Source: UBA11606 sp965243715
GTDB lineage: Bacteria > Actinomycetota > Acidimicrobiia > Acidimicrobiales > Aldehydirespiratoraceae
Reading direction: 5' to 3'
DNA: 64,000 nucleotides
NCBI GenBank assembly: GCA_965243715.1
Contig: CBDEVU010000009.1
Span: 62,001 to 126,000 of the forward strand
Both the position numbers and the translations under genes were made by a program. Below the pieces are notes generated by a model. It did not search any database, was not told where the DNA came from, and saw only the letters and a list, made by a program, of their open reading frames with translations. Positions 7,369-14,613 of the stretch are shown here, one piece after another. Positions within the stretch are counted from its first letter, which is position 1; each line of letters opens with the position of its first letter.

Positions 7369-7824
7369 CGAGTCGGCGAACCCCAGCGGGTCGCTCCCGC
7401 AGGCCACGAGCGCGGCGCTGACTCGGTCGAGGGCTTCGGCCACCTGAGCCTGATCGGTCTGTGAGCGGCCTTCCTTCACCGCTATCTCGAGGTTACCGAG
7501 GTCTCTGAAAGCGAGATCGGTGAGCATCACGAAGTCGAGTAACCGGGCCAGGTCAACCTTGAGGGCGGACGGCGCAACCGAACGCGCTTTGGTGAGTGTT
7601 TCTCGCAGGTTGGCCACATCGTCGCCCGTATCACCGTCGGTTGAACCGTCGAGAATGCTGCGCCACACGCTGATCGCGTTCGCACTTTCGCACCATACCA
7701 CCTCGTCGAACTGCGAAACACCATCGACGCCTCTGCGGTTGCCGTTGCTCACCACGATTGCCGCGGCGATGAAACAGGCGGCAATGAACCCGATGATTAG
7801 CCACTGACGCACGGTGAGGTTCAT
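7321..7824 (-). CDS. Hypothetical protein with one N-terminal membrane segment
   Basis: The 167-residue product starts MNLTVRQWLIIGFIAACFIAAAI: a short positive head, then one membrane segment at about residues 9-27, then a soluble, acidic, helix-rich part outside. I recognise no family. Two cysteines (WCESAN, VACGSD) could form a disulfide. The gene lies between ftsY and ffh, is convergent with ftsY (48-base overlap of the 3' ends) and divergent from ffh (73-base gap). Support for it being real is the membrane segment, even codon usage and its fit in the gap; the function is unknown. Confidence 0.65.
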   Translation of the reverse strand: MNLTVRQWLIIGFIAACFIAAAIVVSNGNRRGVDGVSQFDEVVWCESANAISVWRSILDGSTDGDTGDDVANLRETLTKARSVAPSALKVDLARLLDFVMLTDLAFRDLGNLEIAVKEGRSQTDQAQVAEALDRVSAALVACGSDPLGFADSLPEEGVDELGLVELN

Positions 7825-7897
7825 AGAGGCGACCTTATCGGGGACTAAGCGCTGGACCGGTCCGAGATGGTCCCGCGGCCGCTAGCCTGAACAGACC

Positions 7898-9352
7898 ATG
7901 TTCGAGACACTTTCCGATCGCTTCGAAGGTATCTTCGGGCGCCTGCGGAACCGCGGCAAACTGAGCGAAGCCAATGTCGATGAGGTGCTCCGCGAGATCC
8001 GGATGGCGCTCCTCGAAGCCGACGTCAATCTCGATGTCGTCAAGAGCATCGTCGGTCGCCTCCGCGAGCGTTGCGTGGGCGAAGAACTCTCGAAGGCGCT
8101 GAACCCGGCGCAACAAATCATCAAGATTGTCCTCGAGGAACTCACCGACAGCCTCGGGGGCGAGTCGATGAAGATCAGCTACGCCTCCAAGCCCCCCACC
8201 GTGATCTTGATGGCCGGTCTGCAGGGTGCCGGTAAGACTACGAACACCGGCAAACTCGCGGCCTGGTTTAAAAAGCAGGGCCGCAACCCGTTGCTTGTTG
8301 GAGCTGACCTTCAGCGTCCGGCTGCGGTCGAACAGTTGCGCACGCTCGCCCAACAGGTGGGCGTCCCCGTCTTCTCCGAACAAAGCGATCCGGTCAAGGT
8401 GGCGCGTAAGGCCATAAAGCACGCCGAACGCACCGGACGCGATGTGGTCATTGTCGACACCGCGGGTCGTCTGGCGATCGACGAAGCGCTCATGGCGCAG
8501 GTCCGCCATATCTCCGACGCCGTCAACCCGCACTACACCTTCCTTGTCATTGACGCGATGACCGGCCAGGACGCCGTCACCACCGCTCACGAGTTCAACC
8601 AAACGCTTGGACTCGATGGTGTCATTCTCACCAAACTCGACGGCGACGCTCGAGGGGGCGCCGCTTTGTCGGTCAAAGAAGTTGTAGGCAAGCCCATCGC
8701 CTTCGCGTCGACGGGCGAGAAACTCGACGAGTTCGAGACCTTCCATCCCGAGCGCCTCGCTAGCCGCATACTCGGCATGGGCGATGTCGAGACGCTCATC
8801 GAAAAGGCCGAAGAGGTCTTTGAGAAGGAAGAAGCCGAAGAGACCGCGGCTCGACTCCTAGAGGGCACGTTCACCCTCGAAGATTTTTTGGCCCAAATGC
8901 AGCAGATCAAGAAGATGGGACCCTTGGGCAACCTCATGGGCATGATGCCCGGTTTGCCTAAGGAAGCCCGCGACGTCGAAATAGACGACCGCCAGATCAA
9001 CCGTATCGAGGGAATCATCCACTCGATGACTCCCCCCGAGCGCACCAACCCCGACATCATCGACGGATCGCGTCGCCAGCGCATCGCGGCCGGTTGTGGT
9101 CGGTCATCGGCTGACGTGAAGGCGCTGCTCGACCAGTTCGGGCAGATGCGTAAAATGATGAAACAGTTCGCGGGGTTCGGAACTAAGAAATCCAATCCGA
9201 AGAACCGCAATCCGAAGAACCGCAATCCGAAGAACCGCAAAGGCGGCCGTCGCAAGGGCGGGCGGATCACCCAAAAGGGGCCCGCCAAAGTGTCCAAGAC
9301 GCCTTTGTCGCTCCCCGGGTTGGAAACAGGGGACTTTCCCCGGTTTAATTAG
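7898..9352 (+). CDS. ffh: Signal recognition particle protein Ffh (SRP54)
   Basis: The 484-residue SRP GTPase has the N domain (MFETLSDRFEGIFGRL), the G domain with GLQGAGKTTNTGKLA, DTAGRLAIDEAL and TKLDGDARGG, and the methionine-rich M domain (MQQIKKMGPLGNLMGMMPG, GQMRKMMKQF) that binds 4.5S RNA and signal peptides. The RNA-binding signature appears as GSRRQRIAAGCG, with Cys where most Ffh have Ser/Thr. The tail is a basic extension partly made of a three-times repeated 15-base unit. TAGCCT ends nine bases before the ATG, so the transcript is probably near-leaderless. It precedes the rpsP block by about 100 bases. Confidence 0.97.
   Translation: MFETLSDRFEGIFGRLRNRGKLSEANVDEVLREIRMALLEADVNLDVVKSIVGRLRERCVGEELSKALNPAQQIIKIVLEELTDSLGGESMKISYASKPPTVILMAGLQGAGKTTNTGKLAAWFKKQGRNPLLVGADLQRPAAVEQLRTLAQQVGVPVFSEQSDPVKVARKAIKHAERTGRDVVIVDTAGRLAIDEALMAQVRHISDAVNPHYTFLVIDAMTGQDAVTTAHEFNQTLGLDGVILTKLDGDARGGAALSVKEVVGKPIAFASTGEKLDEFETFHPERLASRILGMGDVETLIEKAEEVFEKEEAEETAARLLEGTFTLEDFLAQMQQIKKMGPLGNLMGMMPGLPKEARDVEIDDRQINRIEGIIHSMTPPERTNPDIIDGSRRQRIAAGCGRSSADVKALLDQFGQMRKMMKQFAGFGTKKSNPKNRNPKNRNPKNRKGGRRKGGRITQKGPAKVSKTPLSLPGLETGDFPRFN
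9194..9238 (+). repeat. Three tandem 15-base units in the ffh 3' end
   Basis: The unit aatccgaagaaccgc occurs three times without change (9194-9208, 9209-9223, 9224-9238) and encodes NPKNR repeats in the basic tail of Ffh. Perfect identity suggests recent slippage expansion. The units keep frame. Confidence 0.9.
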
Positions 9353-9460
9353 TCGTTCGCTCGGCGCTTTGGTCGCCCTTCTCCACTGAGCTAACCCGCC
9401 ACAACCCGTTACCCACGAACCCCACCCGTTCACCTCGAACACGGAAGAAAAAGAGCACTC

Positions 9461-9739
9461 ATGGCCGTCAAACTCCGCCTCATGCGAATGGGCAAGAAGA
9501 AGCAACCCACCTACCGCGTCGTTGTTGCCGACTCTCGCTCGCCCCGCAACGGGCGTTTCATCGAAAATATCGGCACCTACGAACCCCGCCAGGATCCATC
9601 GGTTATCAAGATCGACAACGAACGGGCCGCGTACTGGCTCCAGAACGGGGCCCAGCCCACTGATCGCGTCGCCAAGTTGCTGAAAATTGCTGCTGCCTCC
9701 GCTGCCTCCAGTGAAGTCGTCAGTGAAGCCGTCCGCTGA
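9461..9739 (+). CDS. rpsP: 30S ribosomal protein S16
   Basis: Residues 1-80 are a complete S16: MAVKLRLMRMGKKKQPTYR, then VADSRSPRNGRFIENIGTY and QPTDRVAKLL. The 92-residue chain ends in the short tail SSEVVSEAVR at TGA 9737-9739. The DNA beyond continues the same 12-base repeat coding (glu-ala-val-ser) in the next frame up to a TGA at 9822-9824 that overlaps the khpA start as GTGA. This suggests that a one-base insertion in the repeat has shortened an ancestral tail by about 28 residues. The folded part is unaffected. It is the first gene of the rpsP-khpA-rimM-trmD-rplS block. Confidence 0.96.
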   Translation: MAVKLRLMRMGKKKQPTYRVVVADSRSPRNGRFIENIGTYEPRQDPSVIKIDNERAAYWLQNGAQPTDRVAKLLKIAAASAASSEVVSEAVR

Positions 9740-9824
9740 AGCCGTCAGTGAAGCCTCCAGCGAAGCCGTCACTGAAGCCGTCAGTGAAACCGTCGAGGCG
9801 GCAGTTGTCGGGGGCGACCAGTGA
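9738..9824 (+). pseudogene. Out-of-frame remnant of the S16 repeat tail
   Basis: Reading from GAA at 9738 gives EAVSEASSEAVTEAVSE, then TVEAAVVGGDQ and TGA (9822-9824). This is the continuation of the S16 tail, one frame off. The underlying 12-base unit is gaagccgtcagt; the unit at 9726-9738 has 13 bases (gtccgct where gtcgct would keep frame). The stop overlaps the khpA GTG by the common GTGA junction, which supports this as the ancestral end of rpsP. Confidence 0.55.
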
Positions 9825-10069
9825 GCGCCGACGCTGCAGTTTCAGTTTGTGAGTATGTCGTGCAGCAGATCGTCGATAACCCTGCCGCGGTTTCGATCGC
9901 CACGCGCAACACGACCAAAGGTATTCGTCTCGATGTCACCGTCGGCCAAGGTGACATGGGTCGCGTCATCGGCAAGCGAGGCCGGGTGGCCGGTGCGATT
10001 CGTACCGTGGTGCGGGCCGCGGGTATTGACGAAGACATCGCCTCGATCGAGGTCGAGTTCGTCGACTGA
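9821..10069 (+). CDS. khpA: KH-domain RNA-binding protein KhpA
   Basis: The 82-residue protein has a single KH domain with the GxxG-type loop MGRVIGKRGRVAGAIRTV. KhpA homologues, usually placed between rpsP and rimM, bind RNA as a dimer with KhpB/Jag and influence cell division and translation. GTG 9821 overlaps the TGA of the out-of-frame S16 tail, so translation coupling was probably the original arrangement. With the present S16 stop at 9739, this start is 81 bases away and has no strong ribosome site. Confidence 0.9.
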   Translation: MSADAAVSVCEYVVQQIVDNPAAVSIATRNTTKGIRLDVTVGQGDMGRVIGKRGRVAGAIRTVVRAAGIDEDIASIEVEFVD

Positions 10070-10089
10070 GTCGTTGGCTTGGTCCCGCC

Positions 10090-10557
10090 ATGCTCGAAAT
10101 CGGCCGCATCACTCGCCCGCACGGCGTGGGCGGCGAAGTGGCGGTGCTTCTCACCTCCAATCGCACCGAACGCCTCGCCCCGGGTTCGGTGCTCACCACC
10201 GCTAACGGGCGGCTCGAGGTACGTTCGTCTCGACGGCACAAGGGTGGTTGGTTGGTCTGGTTCGACGGGGTTGCTTCACGCGAGGCCGCCGACGAACTTC
10301 GCAATGTCATACTCCTCGGCGATCCCATCGACGATCCGGACGAACTATGGGTTCACGAACTGGTTGGTTCGGTAGTGATCGACGGGGATGGGGTCAGCCG
10401 AGGCACGGTCACCCAACTCATCGAGAACCCCGCATCAGACCTCCTCGAACTCGATTCAGGGGCGTTGGTTCCGCTCCGATTCGTCACCCGGCACACCCCG
10501 GGGGAGACGATCGAGGTCGATGCCCCGGCGGGCCTGTTCGACCTCGACGACCAATGA
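10090..10557 (+). CDS. rimM: 16S rRNA processing / ribosome maturation factor RimM
   Basis: The 155-residue protein starts MLEIGRITRPHGVGGEV, the RimM hallmark, followed by the barrel domain and a PRC-barrel half (ELWVHELVGSVVIDGDG, PLRFVTRH). RimM binds S19 and assists 30S head maturation. It is 20 bases after khpA and its TGA overlaps the trmD ATG (ATGA), so the genes form one operon. Confidence 0.94.
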   Translation: MLEIGRITRPHGVGGEVAVLLTSNRTERLAPGSVLTTANGRLEVRSSRRHKGGWLVWFDGVASREAADELRNVILLGDPIDDPDELWVHELVGSVVIDGDGVSRGTVTQLIENPASDLLELDSGALVPLRFVTRHTPGETIEVDAPAGLFDLDDQ

Positions 10558-11339
10558 GCCCGCTTCGCATCGACGTGTTCACCATCTTCACCGCGATGGT
10601 CGAGCAGTTGACGAGCGCGTCCGTCATCGGGCGGGGCCGTCGCGATGGTCATCTCGATATTCGCAGCCACGACATTCGCGCTGCCACCACTGACGTTCAT
10701 GGCAGCGTCGATGACGCTCCTTACGGCGGGGGAGCGGGCATGGTGATGATGCCCGGTCCGTTGTTTGCTGCCATCGAATCCACCGATTCACCTCGTCCTC
10801 TTTACTATCTCTCGCCGGCTGGTAGTCCGTTCAATCAGTCCATGGCGCAGGAGTTGGCCCACGGCAACGGGTTCTCACTGCTGTGCGGACGCTACGAGGG
10901 CATCGACGAACGAGTTCGCGAGCATCTCGTCGATGGCGAAATCTCGGTCGGCGATTTCGTGCTTGCGGGCGGCGAGGTGGCGGCAGCGGTGGTGATCGAG
11001 GCGGTTGGGCGACTCGTCCCTGGGGTGCTCGGCAATTCCTCTTCGGCCGACGACGAGTCTTTCGCCGATGGCCTGCTCGAGTACCCGCAGTACACTCGGC
11101 CCGCGTCGTTTCGGGGTTGGGACGTTCCCTCGGTGCTGCGTTCGGGCGATCACGCCAGAGTTAGGCGCTGGCGTCGGGCGACCGCCATCGAGCGGACATT
11201 CGTGGCCCGGCCCGATCTTTTGCGGGGCCGTTGCTTGAGCCGGGACGATCGAGACGCGCTTGTCGAGTTCGGCCTCGAGTCGGTCGTCGCGGGAATCGAG
11301 CGGCTTAGGCGCGGTGGCGTCGGCGAGTCATCCCGCTAG
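10554..11339 (+). CDS. trmD: tRNA (guanine37-N1)-methyltransferase TrmD
   Basis: The 261-residue SPOUT methyltransferase makes m1G37 in tRNAs and prevents +1 frameshifting. It starts MSPLRIDVFTIF, has the deep-knot motifs DDAPYGGGAGMVM, YLSPAG, LLCGRYEGIDERV and EISVGDFVLAGGE, and a C-terminal helical domain with YTRPASFRGWDVP. ATG 10554 overlaps the rimM stop; the frame is open further upstream, but that stretch lies inside rimM and is unrelated in sequence. Confidence 0.96.
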   Translation: MSPLRIDVFTIFTAMVEQLTSASVIGRGRRDGHLDIRSHDIRAATTDVHGSVDDAPYGGGAGMVMMPGPLFAAIESTDSPRPLYYLSPAGSPFNQSMAQELAHGNGFSLLCGRYEGIDERVREHLVDGEISVGDFVLAGGEVAAAVVIEAVGRLVPGVLGNSSSADDESFADGLLEYPQYTRPASFRGWDVPSVLRSGDHARVRRWRRATAIERTFVARPDLLRGRCLSRDDRDALVEFGLESVVAGIERLRRGGVGESSR

Positions 11340-11349
11340 GCTTGATGGT

Positions 11350-11385
11350 CGGTCTGGGTTCATCTTCGACCCACCGATGTACGAT
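11350..11385 (+). promoter_or_regulatory. Hairpin and possible -10 upstream of rplS
   Basis: TGGGT (11355-11359) pairs with ACCCA (11369-11373), and CGG/CCG extend the stem beyond a two-base bulge (11350-11376). No T-run follows, so it is not a clear terminator. TACGAT at 11380-11385 is a possible -10 about 40 bases before the rplS start. L19 genes often have leader control; the evidence here is weak. Confidence 0.3.
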
Positions 11386-11424
11386 TAGCCAACGAGTCTC
11401 ACCTCCCGATCCGCCGAGGCAGCC

Positions 11425-11772
11425 ATGCAGCCCACCGACCTCATCGACAACCAGAACCTGCGTGACGATGTCCCCGACTTTGCCCCGGGCGACATGCTCA
11501 AAGTTCACGTCAAGGTCATCGAAGGCAACCGCCAGCGCACCCAGTTGTTTGAGGGTGTCGTCATTCGTCGCCAAGGTGCGGGGGTGCGTGAGACCTTCAC
11601 TGTCCGAAAGCTCAGTTTCGGGGTCGGGGTCGAGCGGACCTTTCCGGTTCACACTCCAATCGTTGAAAAGATCGAGGTTGGCGCTCGGGGAGATGTTCGC
11701 CGAGCCAAGCTCTATTACCTTCGCGATCGCGTTGGTAAGGCGGCCAAGGTCAAAGAGAAGCGCTACAACTAA
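11425..11772 (+). CDS. rplS: 50S ribosomal protein L19
   Basis: The 115-residue product is normal length for bL19. Core motifs include PDFAPGDMLKVHVKVIEG, RTQLFEGVVIRRQGAGV, FTVRKLSFGVGVERTFP and the end KLYYLRDRVGKAAKVKE. L19 sits at the 30S/50S interface. It closes the rpsP-trmD block, 85 bases after trmD; the gap holds a hairpin and a possible secondary promoter. Confidence 0.96.
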   Translation: MQPTDLIDNQNLRDDVPDFAPGDMLKVHVKVIEGNRQRTQLFEGVVIRRQGAGVRETFTVRKLSFGVGVERTFPVHTPIVEKIEVGARGDVRRAKLYYLRDRVGKAAKVKEKRYN

Positions 11773-11808
11773 GGGTCGCTGTCATAGCGGGTTCGTAAGG
11801 TTGTCCCT

Positions 11809-12150
11809 ATGGATCAATCACGAGTTGCTCTTGGACGTTGGGGTGAACGGCAGGTGGCGCGCCACTACGAGTCGGCAGGTTACGTCGTTCTTGATCAGAA
11901 TTGGCAAGTGCGAGGCGGGGAACTCGACTTGGTGCTGAAGCGGGCTGGCGAACTTGTGTTTTGCGAGGTGAAGACGCGATCGTCAGACCGTTACGGGTCA
12001 GGTTTGGAAGCCGTTGATTCGCGCAAGCAGGGGTTCTTGCGGCGTACGGCGATGCTGTGGCTAGATGCTCACGATCATCGGGGGCGGTTGAGGTTCGACG
12101 TGGCGACGGTGAGAGGCCCGCGTATTGACGTAGTAGAGGCCGCCTTCTAG
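11809..12150 (+). CDS. yraN: YraN family (UPF0102) predicted nuclease-fold protein
   Basis: The 113-residue protein has the UPF0102 restriction-endonuclease-like core: GRWGERQVARHYESAGY, then NWQVRGGELDLVLK and LVFCEVKTRSS with the E-D-ExK acidic/lysine set, and GLEAVDSRKQGFL. Its position before comM-dprA is widely conserved in bacteria. The biochemical role is not established. TAAGGT ends seven bases before the ATG, a leaderless-type promoter, so it may be expressed separately from rplS. Confidence 0.88.
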   Translation: MDQSRVALGRWGERQVARHYESAGYVVLDQNWQVRGGELDLVLKRAGELVFCEVKTRSSDRYGSGLEAVDSRKQGFLRRTAMLWLDAHDHRGRLRFDVATVRGPRIDVVEAAF

Positions 12151-12281
12151 TTACCCTCGTCTACTGGTGAACGGTTAGGTCTCGATGTCGAGAAGTCCTC
12201 GGTCGATCACGTGGCGAAGGAAGTTCAGATGGCGTTCCGACGGGGAGCATCTTCACCCAACTCATGCTTGGGACGGTGGCC
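12151..12281. other. Intergenic region, no gene supported
   Basis: This gap lies between convergent yraN and the small zinc-ribbon gene. On the minus strand a short stretch, ERHLNFLRHVIDRGLLDIET followed by TAA (ending near 12174), looks protein-like, but stops in the same frame precede it. It could be the relic of a lost gene or chance. No hairpin terminator was found. Confidence 0.3.
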
Positions 12282-12491
12282 CTAGCGCGGGGCACGCCTA
12301 GTTTTACGCCCGTCCCAGCAGCCGCGATGCCAGTGGCGGCGAAGGTCGGGGGCGTCTACTGGCACGACTGCGTAGTGGGCGGTGCCGACGGTGATGTCGC
12401 GGTTGCAATTAGGGCAGAGGTAGATTTTGGTGGCTTGGTAGGGTTGCAGGAACCGTACTTCAACCTCGCCGAACGCTTCGGGGTCCTGCAT
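12282..12491 (-). CDS. Small zinc-ribbon-like protein
   Basis: The 69-residue protein contains KIYLCPNCNRDI (a CxxC knuckle), then AHYAVVPVDAPD and RRHWHRGCWDGRK, which provides a second His/Cys group. Four to five Cys/His residues in this spacing could hold one zinc. Similar short proteins with CPxC...HWHxxCW are, from memory, common in actinobacteria and uncharacterised. Its ATG shares one base with the TGA of the 38-residue membrane protein upstream (TGATG), so the two should be co-translated. Evidence is the motif and the tight coupling; the function is unknown. Confidence 0.65.
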   Translation of the reverse strand: MQDPEAFGEVEVRFLQPYQATKIYLCPNCNRDITVGTAHYAVVPVDAPDLRRHWHRGCWDGRKTRRAPR

Positions 12492-12607
12492 CAGCGGAAT
12501 CCGCTCAGAACCCAGACCAAGAGCAACACGCTGGCGAGGCAGGCGGCGCCAACGAACAGATAGTCGCTTGGTCGGCGTCGGTGGGGGCGGGTGGGGTCCA
12601 TTCCCAT
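12491..12607 (-). CDS. 38-residue single-pass membrane protein
   Basis: Minus-strand ATG 12607 opens MGMDPTRPHRRRPSDYLF, then VGAACLASVLLLVWVLSG and FR before TGA at 12493-12491. A positively charged head followed by one membrane helix of about 19 residues suggests an N-in small membrane protein. The stop overlaps the ATG of the zinc-ribbon gene. AGATAATAC lies about a dozen bases upstream as a candidate -10. It is below the size that ORF callers normally report. ATG 12601 is a possible second start. Confidence 0.6.
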   Translation of the reverse strand: MGMDPTRPHRRRPSDYLFVGAACLASVLLLVWVLSGFR

Positions 12608-12655
12608 CTGATCAGTATTATCTCTTCTGCTTAGTTTGCCACCGTAGGAGTTGAT

Positions 12656-13018
12656 GTGTCCCGTTGGAATGTAGCGCTTTGTTCTTTGTTGTTCGTGATG
12701 GTGCCTGGCACGGCCGCGTGTGTGAGCCCGCCCCCGGAGGTTCCGCTAGGTGCTGACGGTGAGCCTGATCGGCAGTTGACGCTGGGGCGCGACGTGTATT
12801 CCGATCGTTGCGCGACGTGTCACGGGACTAGCGGGCAGGGCGGAACCGGCCCGAAGTTGGCCGACGGCGCGGTCGTTGACGCGTACCCGGTTCCCGCCGC
12901 CCAGCGCCAGATAATCGCCGACGGTCGCAACGCTATGCCATCGTTCGCGGGGAGGCTTTCAACGGCGGAACTTGACGCGGTCGTGCGCTATACCCGTGAG
13001 GTCTTGTCACTACCGTGA
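12656..13018 (+). CDS. Class I cytochrome c, lipoprotein
   Basis: The 120-residue protein starts at GTG 12656 behind AGGAG. A signal sequence (residues 4-21) ends in a lipobox GTAAC with Cys at about 22, so the protein should be lipid-anchored outside the membrane. One haem-binding CATCH is at about residues 53-57, and AMPSF supplies the likely Met ligand (about residue 93). The spacing and size fit a small monohaem electron carrier. No oxidase or reductase gene is near, so its partner is unknown. Confidence 0.88.
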   Translation: MSRWNVALCSLLFVMVPGTAACVSPPPEVPLGADGEPDRQLTLGRDVYSDRCATCHGTSGQGGTGPKLADGAVVDAYPVPAAQRQIIADGRNAMPSFAGRLSTAELDAVVRYTREVLSLP

Positions 13019-13039
13019 GGTAGATTTACATTGCGCTCG

Positions 13040-13088
13040 TTGCTGGCGTTCACCGGCGACCTCTATACCCCCCTCTTTCTTCGAGGGG
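13040..13088 (+). promoter_or_regulatory. Possible comM promoter and leader hairpin
   Basis: TTGCTG (13040-13045) and TATACC (13064-13069) are 18 bases apart. Immediately after, CCCCTC (13070-13075) pairs perfectly with GAGGGG (13083-13088) around a 7-base loop. The hairpin has no proper T-run, so it may be a leader structure or a weak terminator for the cytochrome gene. Confidence 0.35.
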
Positions 13089-13107
13089 TTCACGCTTTGG
13101 AGGTCTC

Positions 13108-14613
13108 ATGTTGGCAACAATTCCGTCCGCCACCCTGCGCGGGGTGGAGGGCAGTCCGGTCTCGGTTGAAGTTCACGTCGCCGATGGTCTGCCCAGCTTC
13201 ACCATAGTTGGTCTTCCCGACGTATCGTGTCGCGAAGCGCGCGATCGGGTTCGTGCCGCGATCGTGTCGTCGAACGCCTCGTGGCCCATGAAACGCATCA
13301 CGGTCAATCTGGCCCCCGGCGGCGTTCCCAAGGTTGGCGCGGGCCTCGACTTGCCCATAGCCCTTGGCGTGTTGATCGCGTCGGGCCAACTCGACGGTGA
13401 GACAGCGGGAGACTTGGGGGCTTTCGCGGAGTTGGGCCTAGACGGTTCGTTGCGTTCGGTACCTGGTGCGTTGCCTCTGGTCGACGCGATCTCGGCCGAT
13501 CGGGTTGTTGTTGCCGCGGTCGATGCCGCGGTTGCGTCGCTGGTCGCCGGGGAGCGGGTGAGGCCAGCCCGCACCCTCAACGACATACGGTTGGCCATCG
13601 CCGAAGGCGCTCCGTGGCCCGATCCGCCCCCCTTGAGCGAATCCGGGCCGGGGCTACCGGTGCCGGATCTCGCCGATGTCCGGGGTCAGCCGGCCGCCCG
13701 AGCGGCTATCGAAATCGCGGCCGCGGGTGGCCATCATGTATTGCTCGTTGGCCCGCCCGGGGTCGGAAAGACCATGCTGGCGCGGCGTCTCCCGGGCCTG
13801 CTGCCCGATCTCGCGCCCGATGTTGCCCTCGACGTCACCCGCGTTCACAGCGCCGCGGGCTTGGCGCTTCCACCGGGCGGGCTGGTGCGCCGTCCACCGT
13901 TTCGTGCCCCGCACCACTCCGCGTCCATGGCCGCTCTCATCGGCGGCGGTTCAGGGCGGGCCCGTCCCGGGGAGGTGAGCACTGCCTCGGGGGGAGTTCT
14001 TTTCCTAGACGAGTTGGGTGAGTTCGCCCCGTCGGTCCTCGACGCCTTGCGTCAACCCCTCGAAGAAGGCGTAATCCGGGTCGCCCGCTCGGGGGGAACG
14101 ACCCAGCAACCGGCGCGGGTTCTGCTGGTCGCGGCGATGAACCCGTGTCCGTGCGGTGCGGGTGGCGATATCGGGTGCCGCTGTCCCGCGGCGGCGCGGG
14201 CGAGATACGCCCGGCGGGTCTCGGGTCCGCTGCTCGATCGCCTTGATGTCATGGTCCACGTCGATCGTCCGTCACCGAGCGCTTTGCTTGGCGACCCCGG
14301 CGAGCACACCTCGGTGGTGGCCAAGCGAGTGGCGAAGGCCAGAGTGACGGCCAGAGAGCGGGGCGTTCGCTGCAACGCGGAGTTATCAGATAAACTCCTC
14401 GACCAGCACGCGGTTCTTGAGTCGGCTGCCCGAACGGTGCTGGCCACCGCAATCGAACAAGGTCGGCTGAGTGCCCGGGGGTTGCGCCGAGTTCGCTGCG
14501 TGGCCCGCACGATTCGCGATCTCGACGACGGCGGGTCCGCCCTTCGGGTTACCGACGTGGCCGCCGCTTTGGCCTTACGGGCTCGGCCGTTGATCGGCGG
14601 GTCCCATGGTTAG
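13108..14613 (+). CDS. comM: ComM/YifB-family AAA+ ATPase (Mg-chelatase-like)
   Basis: The 501-residue protein begins with the Lon-protease-like fold domain (VEVHVADGLPSFTIVGLPD, VNLAPGGVPKVGAGLDLPIAL) and continues with an AAA+ module: Walker A VGPPGVGKTMLARRLPG, Walker B GGVLFLDELGEF, and the Cys-rich PCPCGAGGDIGCRC insert. In naturally competent bacteria ComM is a hexameric helicase that extends branch migration during transformation. The last bases overlap dprA by 8, so the competence/recombination pair is co-transcribed. ATG 13108 follows GGAGG. Confidence 0.93.
   Translation: MLATIPSATLRGVEGSPVSVEVHVADGLPSFTIVGLPDVSCREARDRVRAAIVSSNASWPMKRITVNLAPGGVPKVGAGLDLPIALGVLIASGQLDGETAGDLGAFAELGLDGSLRSVPGALPLVDAISADRVVVAAVDAAVASLVAGERVRPARTLNDIRLAIAEGAPWPDPPPLSESGPGLPVPDLADVRGQPAARAAIEIAAAGGHHVLLVGPPGVGKTMLARRLPGLLPDLAPDVALDVTRVHSAAGLALPPGGLVRRPPFRAPHHSASMAALIGGGSGRARPGEVSTASGGVLFLDELGEFAPSVLDALRQPLEEGVIRVARSGGTTQQPARVLLVAAMNPCPCGAGGDIGCRCPAAARARYARRVSGPLLDRLDVMVHVDRPSPSALLGDPGEHTSVVAKRVAKARVTARERGVRCNAELSDKLLDQHAVLESAARTVLATAIEQGRLSARGLRRVRCVARTIRDLDDGGSALRVTDVAAALALRARPLIGGSHG

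Noticed and set aside
7835..8746. Long minus-strand open frame (303 codons) opposite ffh
   Set aside because: The plus strand is unmistakably ffh. The antisense frame has no recognisable motif and is expected from biased codon use in GC-rich DNA.
12264..12563. Plus-strand open frame over the zinc-ribbon gene
   Set aside because: The minus strand carries paired CxxC and HWHxxCW motifs and a coupled upstream microgene; the plus frame has no such signals.
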